Below the pieces are notes generated by a model. That model saw only the letters and a list, made by a program, of their open reading frames with translations. It made no database searches and was not told where the DNA came from. A stretch of DNA of 64,000 nucleotides from Diphasiastrum complanatum (taxonomy: Eukaryota > Streptophyta > Lycopodiopsida > Lycopodiales > Lycopodiaceae): positions 61,597,753-61,661,752 of the forward strand of contig CM055099.1 of assembly GCA_029204225.1 (NCBI GenBank), given 5' to 3'. The stretch's first letter is position 1, and each line of letters starts with the position of its first letter. Positions 13,292 through 24,799 of the stretch are shown piece after piece. The translations under genes were made by a program, and so were the position numbers.

Positions 13292-13986
13292 TGTGAAAGT
13301 ACTGTACTTTAGGACCATAAATGGATCTACAAAAGATCCACAAGAGTGATTGGATGCTTGCTTAACAATCTATCAAAAAACTAGACACAAAAAAGTTGAT
13401 CTAGATTGGCAATTTGACAAACAACAAGCATTAACAATCAAAAGCATTGATAAACATTGAAATCCGAGCCCACACGTGTGTAATATAGGCTGTAGTACGG
13501 CCTTCAACCTGAGAAACAAGTAGAAATTGATTTGGTTTCATTTGGATCACAAAAACTCAATGTACATAGTGAACTAGCTTGAGATTGCCAATGAGCTCCA
13601 AAAAATTTTCTATCTTCTCACTATGGAGAGAGGGAACAAATTCGACTTCCTTCTTGAAGTTAGGTGGATTTCCAGCATGTAATAAGAAATTTAACTCACT
13701 CTCCTTGACCTAAAATGAAACCCTAGTCTATTTCCTAGAGTTATGCTTGGTAGGTAGCTAGTTGGTCAAATTTTCACCTTAAACTTAGGTGTAGGTCCTA
13801 TAAAGTAGGGATGACCACCAAATAGACATGACCAACTCTCTTGACTTGACCTAACCTACATTAGGATGGGTTTCCCATGTGGCACCATGGCCTCACATGT
13901 GTGGGACCCACTTGTGTACACAATTTACACTATTCTACATGATTTTTTATCAAGCTAGATTTGCCAATTTTTGGCAATTCTTCACA
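13292..13986 (-). repeat. 5' LTR of the nested copia element
   Basis: The right copy, about 695 bp. The minus-strand primer site TGGTATCAGAGCC (13291-13279) abuts its end directly. Confidence 0.95.
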
Positions 13987-14379
13987 CGTGGAACTCAAGG
14001 AAGCAGAAATTAGTTGCGCTTTCTTCGACCGAGGCAGAGTACATCGCAGCATGTCAAAAGAAGCTGTATGGATTAGGTTATTACTCCACGACTTACATCA
14101 CACTCAGTTCAATGCTACCACCATTCTGTGTGACAATTTGAGCTGTATTTCATATCACTGAATCCCAGATTTCATGGCAAATCCAAGCATATAGAAATCC
14201 AGTATCATTTCATTTGGGAGAAAGTCTTCTCAGGGCAAGTGATCATTTAATATTGCTCCACAACAGAAACGTAGCAGACATCTTCACCAAAGCGCTTTCT
14301 AGGATCAAGCATCAGAAGTTCTTCAACATGCTGAATCTAACGAACATACCAAGGCACCAACCGTGACCTTCAGGGGGAC

Positions 14380-15800
14380 TGCTGAAAATTAAGGCCACAG
14401 TTGTCTCCTTGGTGAATGACTAATTTCTATTTCATAATTCTTCCTTAACGTTTATTGATCATTGATCTAGGGTTAGGTGAAACCAACTTTGGTTCTACGT
14501 TTGCTCACATGATACCTACAGGTTTCACAAACTCAGACGACCAATTTATTTGAAGAACGTCTACAACGGGCTTCCGGCTGATCTCCAACAAAGGGTAACC
14601 AATCCTGTCATAATTTCAAGTTCAGATGTTATGTTCAATTACTTGAAGTCATTGAAGACTTGGCCATCTTCAAGGACTTCCAAGAACTAGCATTCAGAAC
14701 AAGTCTGCAAATTTACATTACCTTTTCAATAGTCTGTAGAAATACACTAAGTGTTGCAACAGTCTGCAGAAATGAACTATGTTTTCAACAACTTCTCCGA
14801 AATGCGACACTTGCATAAGTTTAACTTGTGCAGTTCAAAAGTTTAACTGTCTTTTTCGCATTGTTTCAAAAAATGTAAAGAGAGAGAAAATTCTCGAAGG
14901 TCATCTACTTTCATGAGTTAAACTTTTTGAAAGACATCTTTGCCTTTTTGAGGGCACCTTTGGCTTTTTGCAAAAAATGAGAAGAGAGAAAAGTTCCGAA
15001 GGTTATCTTTTTTGAACGAGGGACGTTCCCAGCCACTTCCCGAAATTTGCGAAGTGAAAGAAAACCACTTTACGTAAAATGCGAAGTGAGAGAATTTGTG
15101 ACGTCCTTGTCTACATCAACATTCCCTACGGATTGATAGTATACACTATGTATAGTTGTCACAAAAGCCATATACTTCCAAGTACAATGGCTTACCTAAT
15201 TAGGTGACAAATATTTAATGTAGTTAATACATGGATGCAATCTATAAATAGATCATCCTAGCATAGATTACTTGAGATGCTCCGTCCTTGAGACATATTA
15301 TTTGAGCCTCCCAGTTATGCCGTCATTTTTGGTTGTAATTGCTATTTTATTGTGCTTCAGTGTAACATAGTAGCAGCATGCAATGCACTTTATCGTTGTT
15401 TGATCGCGCTTGTTTACTCACTCTGATCAGAACACGGACATCTACGACTCCTCAGTTTCTGATCAGACGATGGCTGTCTTTGACGCCGGAGGAACTCGCG
15501 ATATCATACTGCTTTTTCCATCTATTTCAGAACCAAACTTCACATTGAATCTGTTTTTCAGTAATACCACACACAAACCATTTTTAATCTCTTCGGTGGA
15601 CTGTACTCTCGTTTTTGTGAGTATGAACTAATTTTTAAGATCTTGTTGGCAATTAGAATACTTATAGCTGTGATTATATTTTGCATAAGCTTTCTATTAG
15701 ACTGTTTTTGCATCTAGCAACTGATTGTAACGGGAGAGCTGTTCCACAATATTCTTGCTCTCTTCTCCGTTCGCATTCTTCTATCTCTCTTGCCCCATCA
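14380..15800 (+). repeat. 3' LTR of the outer copia copy
   Basis: Begins TGCTGAAAATTAAGG right after the purine tract CAGGGGGAC and ends TGCCCCATCA at 15800, about 1.42 kb. Contains the TATA box CTATAAATAG (about 15241). Its last 780 bases match the partial LTR at 6140-6962. Confidence 0.85.
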
Positions 15801-16009
15801 GAAATCACAAATGACAATATGTTCTACTTGTGAGTTGTTGAAATCAGCTTGCGAAGACCAATGATGAAAAAGGTAAAAATTAACCAAGTCCATGAACTTA
15901 ATATTTTTTATTAAAGTTTTAATGTTATTGTAATATTGTATTTCTACTAAATATTTTAACTGTCTTTTAGTAGATACTACAAAAGAGCTTCAAGTGCATA
16001 GAGATCAAC

Positions 16010-16757
16010 AATTAATTGAAAGAAAAAAGTTGGCCAAACATCAAAAGTTTAGAGTGTCCTCAGAAGTATCTCGGCCTTGTTATTGATGGCATGGATCAGA
16101 AAAAAATGATGTCACCTCATTTTGTTAGAGTGCCAAAAAATTTGATTGAGGCAGATTTCATTTAAGTTCATCTAGTTGGAGCACTTGTGTCTAATGGCAC
16201 TTTGGAGTCCAAGATATGTTTTAATTATCCCAACATTAGAAATGAATTTGAAATCACCAGTGTACATAAGATTATTTGCAAATTTGGTAAAAATCTTTCA
16301 AAAATACTTTATTTGCAGCTTGACAACATTGCTAGGGAAAATCAAAATCAAATTGTCCTAGCATACTTGTCTATGCTAGTAGAGAAAAAAAATTTCAAAA
16401 AAATAAAAATAGGATTTTTGTTGGTGGGCCACACCCATGATCAAATTGATCAGATGTTTATTTGTATTTCTAAGAGACTGAAACACAAGAAGGCATTTTC
16501 TTACCAGTGCATCAACATATTGTCAAAGAATCATACGTGCCAAAGCCAATTGTGTCATTAATCAGACACACATGTAATTTTCATGATTATATTAAGACGT
16601 CCAATGAGATGGGGCGTTTTGTAGCTACTGTTAATGACATTAGCTTTCAACATCAATTTAAGATCAAATGTAATGAAACAGACTTTACATTGTTATGGGA
16701 CAAACATTTTTCAAATTCAGTTTCATGGCTACCACCTGAAGGAGTTGTTGGCTGATT
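16010..16757 (+). pseudogene. DUF7869-type domain protein, decayed fragment
   Basis: A plus-strand frame from about 16010 reads YLGLVIDGMDQKKMMSPHF, then VHLVGALVSNG, LQLDNIARENQNQ, FLLVGHTHDQIDQMF and, in a different frame after about 16510, VHQHIVKESYVPKP and DISFQHQFKIKCN. From memory, the order IDGMDQ / DN..ENKN / VGHTH..ID is that of DUF7869 proteins, a widespread repeat-associated family with an RNase H-like look whose role I do not know. An in-frame stop near 16165 and the change of frame show it is broken. No terminal repeats were found, so whether it is a DNA-transposon transposase or a dead host gene is open. Confidence 0.6.
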
Positions 16758-17095
16758 ATGAAAATCTCCAATATATGAGGCCAAAGCTATCCAAGAGCAC
16801 CTCTCACCTTAAACCGAGGAGGTCTCTGAAGCCCTGAGAAAACAAATGAGCACAAGGAAGCATTCAATAAAACGACAAGGAGAGCAGGACACACAAGAGG
16901 TTCTCAAGCGGGCTGGAATGTAAAAGGTCGTTGGAAAACTCAATTTTCGACGGACAACAAATTTTTGAAAATAAACACTTGGTTTTACAGAAGCAAATGA
17001 GGATATACGCTTTTCCAAGTGCCAAGGCGGAAGCGAAAGCCATACCGTTCGACATGCGTTGCAGTGGGTCCTGCAAGACATTAAGGGTGGGATGA

Positions 17096-17520
17096 TGTTG
17101 GCCTAGAAATCACGTGAGCCTCATGGTGAATCCCAAGTGATGGAATGACCATGTATGAGCTGGTATTTGTAGGCATTTGAAATAAATGCAAGTAGACCCC
17201 TCCTAAATAAAGTAGAGTGAGCCACCTTTTGATGGTGACCTCTAGTGGAGAAGCTAATTCCGCTTGTAATTTGTGAAATTGCCACTTAGGCAACTCTCTT
17301 GCTTATTTAAGAGATCTCCTCTCTTGTGAGGGTCTTTACATGTATTGTCTTTACTCTTGATTATTAAATAGAAGATCCTCCACGAGTTTTGGCAATCCTT
17401 TGAGCTCCTTGATCATGATGGCTTTCTTGTGTGATGCTTTATGATCATGCACTTCCATTCTTGCATGTGTGGATGTGGGTATAGGCCAAGGATAAATTTG
17501 GTAATACAAATGAAGATTCT
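17096..17520 (+). repeat. LTR-like sequence following a purine tract
   Basis: A purine tract AAGGGTGGGATGA at 17083-17095 is followed by TGTTGGCCTAGAAATCACG, the usual join between a plant retroelement interior and its 3' LTR. Further on are a TATA-like TTATTTAAG near 17303 and an A/T-rich possible poly(A) signal near 17365. No second copy in the window, so the right end is a guess. Confidence 0.35.
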
Positions 17521-18959
17521 TAACATCAATAAAACTTTCAATTTGAAGATCTTTAGTGCTTTGTTGTGCAAGATGCTATCCATGACTATCATAGATTTGA
17601 GTGAGTGATTTGGTCATTGACCTACTGACATAGATGCTGCTACTAATTCAACTAGCACTCACCAACTTGATGCTTCTAATGTAAGATATTGTAAATTTGA
17701 TGACAATCATCATGTAAATAAGTTTGCAACACAAGTGTGAAGGAATGTCCATTAACCACTTTTATAATGAACTTTTTGATTATCCAACTATTATGAAAGG
17801 TGATATAGTGAACAATATCCATTTGTTTGTTATTGGATCATTATATGTTGAAGCTGATCATTTACATCAGAGGCTTCTTAGTCAAATGCTTCATCAATAT
17901 GGTAATCAAATATCATTGATATATGTGTAATAAGTTGCTCAATCAATCATATTTGTGAACCAATTGAACACTAATAATTCTAAATATGTCAATTTGGGAT
18001 CCAATGACATTTGCAATGTTTCATTGGTGAATCCATTGGATAATAAAGTAAATATTTTGCTTCTAGACAATGTTGATGCCTCATGGGTTCATTAACAAGG
18101 CTTTGCACATATGATGTGATACAAGTTCTCCATAAAGCAATTATTACAATTTAAAAATCTATCAAGAAAATTGTATGGATCTAGCATTTATCATTTGAAT
18201 TCATGATCTAAATCCATCACAAGAGATTTTGCAAGGATTGTCATTGGTGATGTATGCTAATTTTTTATATTTATCATGAATGTGTTCAAACATCATGAAC
18301 ATTAGAGATATCAAATGGAAGTTGTTGTTTGACTAAAACTCCAAAGGAGCTCTTGTTCATGCTTAGTGTAACAAACAAAGGTAAATTCCTTCAAAAAAGT
18401 ACATATTGCGCAAAAAGTTTCACAAAATCATATCTATTGTTGAGTTGTGCTAATAATAACTATCTATGGTTGGGTACCTAACAAACAAAGTTGTCAATCC
18501 TATGAGTCATTGTCTACATTACTTTGGATTGATGTTCTGAGTGCAAAGGTGGGCGTTCACAAAATTATTTTTTGGGAGAAATGTCTAGAGTGAATTCCAA
18601 GCATTTATTACTTCAGAATTATGAGCAGTGTTGTTATGGTTATGATTATGAGTTGCACTTCATTGAAATCAATCTTATTCAAACTTGAATATAATCATAT
18701 TTTTGTCAACAATATATCCAAAGAAATGTTTTAATATATATCTAAGTTGCATTTCTAAGATCAACTAGCTTGTAAACAACAATTATATATGATCAATAGC
18801 TCATAGCTACACGTGTTGATGAATAAATTGTAGTTTTGTAAAATAAAGTCTATGATCAACATGAATAAATTGTAGTTTTGTTAGATAAAGTCGGTGATCA
18901 ACATGAATTGTTTAATGCAGCAAAAGAACTGGATGGATGACTACAAAATAATGCAATGG
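17521..18959. other. AT-rich stretch without recognisable gene
   Basis: About 1.4 kb of AT-rich sequence with only short chance ORFs, the longest a 68-codon frame at 17724-17930 with no recognised motif. Probably decayed repeat sequence. Confidence 0.5.
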
Positions 18960-20580
18960 ATATTTGTTAACTAATCAAGTAGATTGATGTTGAAGAACTT
19001 ATGGATGGGTTATTACTTGTATCACTAACTGTAGAAGGCTTTGTAAGCTTACATACTAAATGCTCTTTGGCTTTGGCCTCAACACCTTGTGGTTGCTCCA
19101 TGTAAACCTCTTCATTCAATTCTACATTGAGGAAGGCACTTTTGACATCCATTTGTTGAATGTCCCATAAAAAATAGGCTACAACTGACAACATGAGTCT
19201 TATTGATGTCATCTTAGCAACAAGAGCAAACGTCTCATCATAGTCAAGCCCTTCTTGTTGAGTAATTTCTCTAGCAACAAGTCTTGCCTTATGCTTCTCT
19301 GTCTTGCCACTCGCCTAATACTTGGTCTTGTAAACCCACTTGCAAACTGTTTTCAAGTCTCAAAACCTGAATGTTCTCCCTCTCACAACTCAACAAAACA
19401 ATCACCAAGATCATTCATGCCAAATTAAATAGTCGACAATTGCTTACCACTAGTAATTTGCATTACATACTTGTTGAACTTGAAACTAATGAGGCCAAAT
19501 ACTTTTGTATGGAGATAAGTGTCCTTCAAGATACAAGGTTCACAATATGCCTCTTTGCATTTGTTGTATAAATGGACTTTATAGGTCCTACATAAGATGT
19601 GCATTGAGAAAAATACTCCCTTTTATCCGAAATGTCAGAGCTAGCCCCACTATCAATCCACCGAGGATCTTCACCTTTGACACTTGACGATGAAAAATTT
19701 GACATCATGAGTGAATCCTCATGAGAACTCTCTTCTTCGTCTTGTCCAATGTTGGCTTGGCTTTGTGCTTGGTTCCTCTTGAAGCATTCCAAGGCATAGT
19801 GTCCCATTTTGCTACAATAGTAGCATTTTACCTTGGATTTGTCCTTCTTGGACTTGGCTTGATGATGATGTAGATCCTTGATGATCTCCATGCTTTGCTT
19901 GCTCCTTTTTGAAAGCTCCTCCCTGCTCTTTGCTTTGCCTTCTTCTTAGGTTCCTCACCACCATTGATAAAGAGGGACCTAAGAAGAATCACACTTTGAT
20001 TTCTCAACAAGATCTATGATATTGAGCTTGATCAATCTTCTAGATCCAAACCTAGCTCAAATTTCAAAGGCATAGTGCCCCATTTTGCTACAATAGTAGC
20101 ATTTTACCTTGGATTTGTCCTTCTTGGGCTTGACTTGGCTTGATGATGATGAAGATCCTTGATGATCTCCATGCTTTGCTTGCTCCTTTTTGAAAGCTCC
20201 TCCCTTGCTCTTTGTTTTGCCTTCTTCTTAGGTCCCTCACCATCATGGATTGAGAGAGACCTAACAAGAATCAGACTTTGATTTCTCAACAAGATCTATG
20301 ATGATCTTGAGCTTGATCAATCTTCTAGATCCAAACCTAGCTCAAATTTCAAAGGCATGCCCCATTTTGCTACAATAGTAGCATTTTACCTTGGATTTGT
20401 CCTTCTTGGGCTTGACTTGGCTTGATGATGATGTAGATCCTTGATTATCTCCATGCTTTCTATTGGACAAGTGAGGACTTGTTGAGTAAGTTGAATCCTC
20501 TCCAAAACGTCTCCCATGCTCCCTCTTTAACTCTTCTACAATCTCCTCAATAGTTTTGATTCTCTCCTCTGTCACATGGT
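18960..20580 (-). mobile_element. Ty1/copia fossil, gag end and RT start
   Basis: A minus-strand copia remnant. From its 5' side: gag C-terminus with the knuckle CYYCSKMGHYALEC (about 20575-19780), protease (WIDSGASSDIS near 19660), then directly RT start (about 19330-18967; HKARLVAREITQQEG, DVKSAFLNVELNEEVYMEQP). Integrase is not seen. The knuckle segment lies in a tandem array (separate entry). Broken, with several breaks. Confidence 0.82.
19794..20470 (-). repeat. tandem array of the gag zinc-knuckle segment
   Basis: Two and a half head-to-tail copies: about 19794-20069 (276 bp), 20070-20354 (285 bp) and a partial one at 20355-20470. Each starts with the knuckle-coding block (plus strand CCCATTTTGCTACAATAG), then a Lys-rich linker and a Leu/Ile/Arg-rich piece (RNQSLILVRSLSI). 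The knuckle codons are well kept between units although the element around them is decayed. Confidence 0.85.
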
Positions 20581-22127
20581 GAATGCAGTTTTTGAAATAG
20601 CAAATGAAGGATATAAGGTATGATGCTTTTAGACTAGGAACTTTTTGGTTTGCACATTACAAGACACCCTTGAACTTCTTCCACCTAGTTCAAGCTTTTT
20701 TTGGTCAACACTAGTCTTATTCTTTATCACAATATGACCAAGAGATTGCCTCACATTTGAATATCTCGGCAAAAGGTGTGGATCGCCTCATAATACTCAT
20801 TACTATCTCCAACATATTTCTACTTTACATATGGCTCAAAGTGTGTTTCATGAAAGCTTCGAATGCAACATAGTATTACTCAACTCAAAAGGCTCAAAGT
20901 GTATTTCATCAAAGCTTGGAACGCAACATGAGCATTACAAAACCCAAAGGCATGACCACTAAGAATAACTCCTATCTACTTTAGATGTTGTTTGGTGTTA
21001 TCTTCTTCAACTTGATTTTATGATATCATCATCAATAATCTAATTTTGTAAATACTCTAGTTTGATTTGACACATCTAACAAAACATAGGCCAATAAACT
21101 GGGTAATGATTTTAATAATAGCATAACAGCTTATGCACACAAGAAATGAACCAATCCTCCTTACCAAGTAACATTGGATAAGAAAAATGTGATTGCTAAG
21201 CATAATGACATCTTGGACAAGCAATTGATTCTTGCACTTGTTTGTGTACTTCCTCCTTTCTAACTTGGGCAACTTATATCTTCTTGTATGGATGCTGATT
21301 GATTACTTATAATCCTCATTCCATTTCAATAACATGATCCAAGAGCATGATGATAGGGTAGAGGCTTGTTGCACATTATATGATTATGGACCCATGACAA
21401 TCTTTCCTCAATGTTTTGACCTGATTTTAGCCTCTTTATTGATCACAACATCCCCAAGAATTTCCAACCACTTGACACCCTTTGGTCAAGCAAGAGAATT
21501 TGCCCTCTCATGACAACTCTTGGTGCATTTTTTTATGGCCAAATTTAATGGGATGAAGTATGTGGGAATTTTAATTTCCGTCTGACTATCAAATGAACTC
21601 TTATCTTACAAGAACACACATACAAGGCCCCTCCATTGTTCAGGTCGAAAGATGCTTGAATATTGGTAAGTGTCATGTCTTGAATATTCCTAGTACCAAA
21701 AAGAAATCTGAAGGCAATCAAGAACATTTAAAAGGTGGGGTACCCACCAATGCTTAATAGTTGGTGCTAATGTCTAGCTCACTGATATTGTCTCCTCAGC
21801 ATAAGAGTAATACGACGATTCCAAAGTTATGTCATGAAAGGCAACAAACTCAGGATTCGGTTTAACAGGCCACAAACAACTAAAAGTTGTCTAAAATTTT
21901 CATATGATGCAGATATCAAACCTATGAAAGGATATCACAAACAAACGTACACAATCACAGTAGAACCTCCGAACCAGAATTTGAATTAGAGGAAGCATGA
22001 AAATTCCATCAACAGTTTTAACGATGTCTTTAACTCCGAAGTACAGTTTCTTAAAACTAAGAGCATTCCAAGCTGCCAAAATTACTCCATCATATTGAAA
22101 ATTGTCTTCAACTAAGTATAAGAAGCC
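20581..22127. other. stretch between copia fossil and host gene, including its 3' UTR
   Basis: No gene recognised in 20581-21900. A 58-bp imperfect tandem duplication lies at 20833-20936 (shared GGCTCAAAGTGT and TTTCAT.AAAGCTT). The last few hundred bases before 22128 are probably the 3' untranslated region of the RGG-protein gene on the minus strand. Confidence 0.5.
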
Positions 22128-24454
22128 TTAATTTGCACCCAATGTCGGAAACTGTCCTGGATCCTCAATGCGAGGAGCTGAGACTTGACCAGGACTAAAG
22201 ATACTTCCTCTGAGGCCTCCACGGCCACGGCCTCGACCACGACCACGACCATTCCCTGCTCCATAGTAAGTTTCTCCATCCGCAGGCTTCAAAAACTCGT
22301 TGATACTCACAGCCTTCAGAGTCCAGACATAAAATACAAACAAATCAAGGAAATGAAACAAAAAGTTTAGAAAACATGCACAGCTGCAAAAAGCATAAAT
22401 CCTCACCTTCTTGGTTCTATCCTCTTTTTCTGCAACCTCCTTCTTCTTGCCTTTTTCCTTGTCAAGGTTCTAATACGATAGAAACATCAAGATTTAGTCA
22501 AAGCTTATTATCCTACAAAGTTTCCTTGAAAACAAATGACATTATCCACAATATCATCCTCGCACAGACTGCATCCAAATCTACAGACGTGGTTACAACC
22601 CTGAAATACTAGCGGACTAGCAAATAAAGAGTAACATATGCAAGCAAGCCAAGATCATCCAAATCTATACAAAAATGACATTTTTAGCAGAGAAAATACC
22701 AATTTAATGAAAATATCTTCTTCACTTTTCCTGTCCATGAGTTGCATTGTCTGAAATGATTTGTCAACATCCACTCTCCTTTCTTGACTTTTCAAAGCTG
22801 CAAGAGCCTTCCTTTTTTCCTCAAGAACTTTTTCATACTCGTCAAGTGTCATTTCCTGCAATACCGGTTTCCAAGGTTGATAAACCTTACAAGAACGACA
22901 CCACATTCATTGAAGCCAATTTACATGATTTGCTATCCATTCCCACTTTAATTACAAGATGCAGAACCGAAAGGACACTATTTTTGAAAACAAAAAGTCA
23001 GGACGTGGGCCAAAATTGACAACTTCATATTTTGCACTAACAAAAAGCACAAAATACATACTTTATCTTCCTCCTCTTGTGCTTTCTGCTGTCCATTCTC
23101 ATCAGAAGTTTCAACTTTCATGGGTTCCTCAACCTTCTGCTCCATTTGAGTTTCATGATTTTCCTCCTTAGAAGTGCTCACTTCAGATAAGTCCTCCCTG
23201 AAAAAGCCAGCTAGGTTAACTATGACTTAGCATTTGATATACTTCTTTGCCAGAATTTGGGCACGTTATTCGTACATAGAGGAACTTTGTAAAGCTAAAA
23301 CATAAAACGATTCAAATGAGAACGATTTCATTTACTTAAGTGGCTGTTGATCGGATTCAGATCCCCAATTGAAACGACCAGCACCTTCTCTCTTCACTTC
23401 ATACCTGCGGGATGCAAATACACAAAGCTCTGCATTCGGCGCGTTGTTCGCAAAACGAGAACAAAATAAAAAGTGAACTCTGCAATTATATCTAGATCAA
23501 ATCAAACCAAACTTTACAACAATTGAGTATCAAATAAGACAAACAATGTCACAGCTACAAACTCTAACAAATAAGAAATGCCTTGTGAAGTGACATACCC
23601 TCGACCAGATCCACTTCGGCGATCGTATTCGCGTTCACGACTCTGATCATCCTCATCCCTGCTGAATCCCCGTCCGCGCCCTCGCCCACTGCCACGGCCT
23701 CGACCTCGACCTCCTTCCAAATCACGGCCACTCTCTTGTTTCTCTTGGCTAATAGGAGCTTCTCCATATCCAGCATAAGATCCAACTCTCCCACCGCCAC
23801 GATATCCACCTCGACCTCTTTGATAGCCTTGATTACCACCATCCCTCTGTTCATTATTGTCACTATGAATAAGATTGGAATTTTTCCGCGCTGAAGAGAA
23901 TCCATTTTCGCCCCCACGAGGGTAAGACTCCTCACGATCATGGTTCCTTTCCCCAAAACCACCACCACGGCCTCCTCGACCCCCACCTCGCCCACCTCTT
24001 ACCTGAGCCCTCTGAGCTTCTCTCACTACAGAGAACCAAAAGCTCCACTGTTTAGAACTGAACTCATCTCAGTGATTACAGTGATATCGATGAGCATTAA
24101 GAAGAAGGCTTTAGAAAGATCGACTATCGATTCTAATGCTTGCTGATACATCTATATTAAAAGGATTCTGAAGAAGATTTGAAATTAGTCAAATGAGTCC
24201 TTGTCTGTCAGCTGCAAGCAGATCCAACAGGTTAATACGAAAAACAGCGTACCAAACTCAGCTGGAGGAAGAGGCTTGGAAGGAAGATTAGCCGGAGCTT
24301 GCTGAGCTCGAGCTGGGGGCTGCACCTTCTTTGACTGAGACTTTACCTCTGCTGCTACTGCTGCTGCTGCAGATGCTGAGTAGCGAGCGATCAAAGCCGC
24401 GGGATCATCGTTCTCATTGTCGCCCAGCAGAGCAAAGAAATTCTGTGTTGTCAT
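22128..24454 (-). CDS. RGG-box RNA-binding protein, plant RGGA/HABP4-SERBP1 family, seven exons
   Basis: Predicted 412-residue protein. Exons by eye: 24454-24253, 24025-23599, 23404-23336, 23197-23062, 22855-22700, 22469-22407 and 22313-22128. All introns are GT-AG, phases agree and no stop intervenes. The start MTTQNFFALLGDNENDD is the Stm1-type N-terminus of plant RGG proteins. RGG/RG clusters lie near residues 77-90, mid-protein (RGRGGYRGGGR; RGRGSGRGRGRG) and near the C-terminus. The HABP4/PAI-RBP1 core spans about residues 208-365 (KREGAGRFNWG, MTLDEYEKVLEEKRKAL, SINEFLKPADGE). It ends IEDPGQFPTLGAN, as plant members do. The family binds mRNA and ribosomes in cytosol and nucleus and is linked to stress responses in Arabidopsis; paralogue identity cannot be assigned. 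It lies alone among repeats with no insertion in its introns. Confidence 0.92.
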
Positions 24455-24724
24455 GGCAGAATCACTAAACGCTTCCACAGCCTTACCAATCCACAAGCAG
24501 CCGTCTTACTACCTCATGCATCTCAACAACTCGCACCTTTCCACATCATTATTCATTCTGCAACGCCTCTGCTGCAAACCCCTCTGAGCTGCGGCCATCG
24601 CTGAGCAACCCACTTGGGAAGTAACTGCCAAGACTGAAACTTGACAGCTGAAATTGGCAATAGACCTGAAATCAACAGGTGGGCTATGTGGATCGGCAGC
24701 TTAGGAGCAGCACAGGATCGTGAT

Positions 24725-24798
24725 CGAGAAGAGAAAGAAACAGAGGCGCAGCAATTTTTTTTGCGGCGAGTGAAGCTACAATCCTTCTGCTTTTATTA
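24725..24798 (-). promoter_or_regulatory. possible core promoter of the RGG-protein gene
   Basis: On the minus strand a TATA-like TAATAAAAGC (24798-24789) precedes a pyrimidine-rich patch CTGTTTCTTTCTCTTCTCG (24741-24725), the usual plant arrangement near a transcription start. That implies a 5' UTR of about 270 nt. A pyrimidine run ending CAG within it could be a splice acceptor, so a 5' UTR intron is possible. Confidence 0.35.
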
Positions 24799-24799
24799 G

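Larger units (their letters stand above)
9420..13986 (-). mobile_element. young Ty1/copia element without integrase or RT core, nested in the older copy
   Basis: Complete at both ends: LTRs of about 700 bp (9420-10121 and 13292-13986) bounded by TGTGAA...TTCACA, the flanking duplication CGTGG (9415-9419 and 13987-13991), primer site TGGTATCAGAGCC on the minus strand (13291-13279) and a purine tract GAGGAGGAG (10130-10122). By eye the LTRs differ at about 11 of 695 positions plus one short length difference, so the insertion is recent compared with its host. The inside holds gag-protease (12511-11453), a scrap of the region between protease and integrase (ENVLYVPSITKNMLSV), a linker-like scrap (GGNVIFQE) and a very short piece matching the RT-RNase H join (RGGERSF). 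Integrase core and RT are not seen, so it looks non-autonomous. Confidence 0.93.
6140..15800 (+). mobile_element. Ty1/copia retrotransposon fossil, split by a younger copia insertion
   Basis: An old plus-strand copia copy, broken many times. Parts in order: a partial 5' LTR (6140-6962), a primer site, gag with a weak zinc knuckle (about 7037-7635), protease (LDSGATQHM near 7640), the GAG-pre-integrase and integrase region (7694-8850; LWHSRFGHVN, CELCVYGKHS), a short RT end and RNase H start (about 9060-9410), then, after the nested element, the RNase H end (13992-14365; SSTEAEYIAACQ, NVADIFTKAL), a purine tract at 14371-14379 and the 3' LTR. Much of RT is not seen. The two LTRs differ by roughly one base in eleven over the 320 bases compared by eye, so the copy is millions of years old whichever plant clock is used. 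Confidence 0.9.

Noticed and set aside
19794-20470. Regular repeats that could suggest a CRISPR-like array
   Set aside because: Units are 276-285 bp, mostly repeat with no unique spacers, and encode a gag zinc knuckle. The context is a plant retroelement.
23564-23995. 143-codon minus-strand ORF overlapping the RGG-protein exon
   Set aside because: It is an alternative frame of the same GC-rich RGG-coding exon. Only the other frame joins the neighbouring exons and matches the family.
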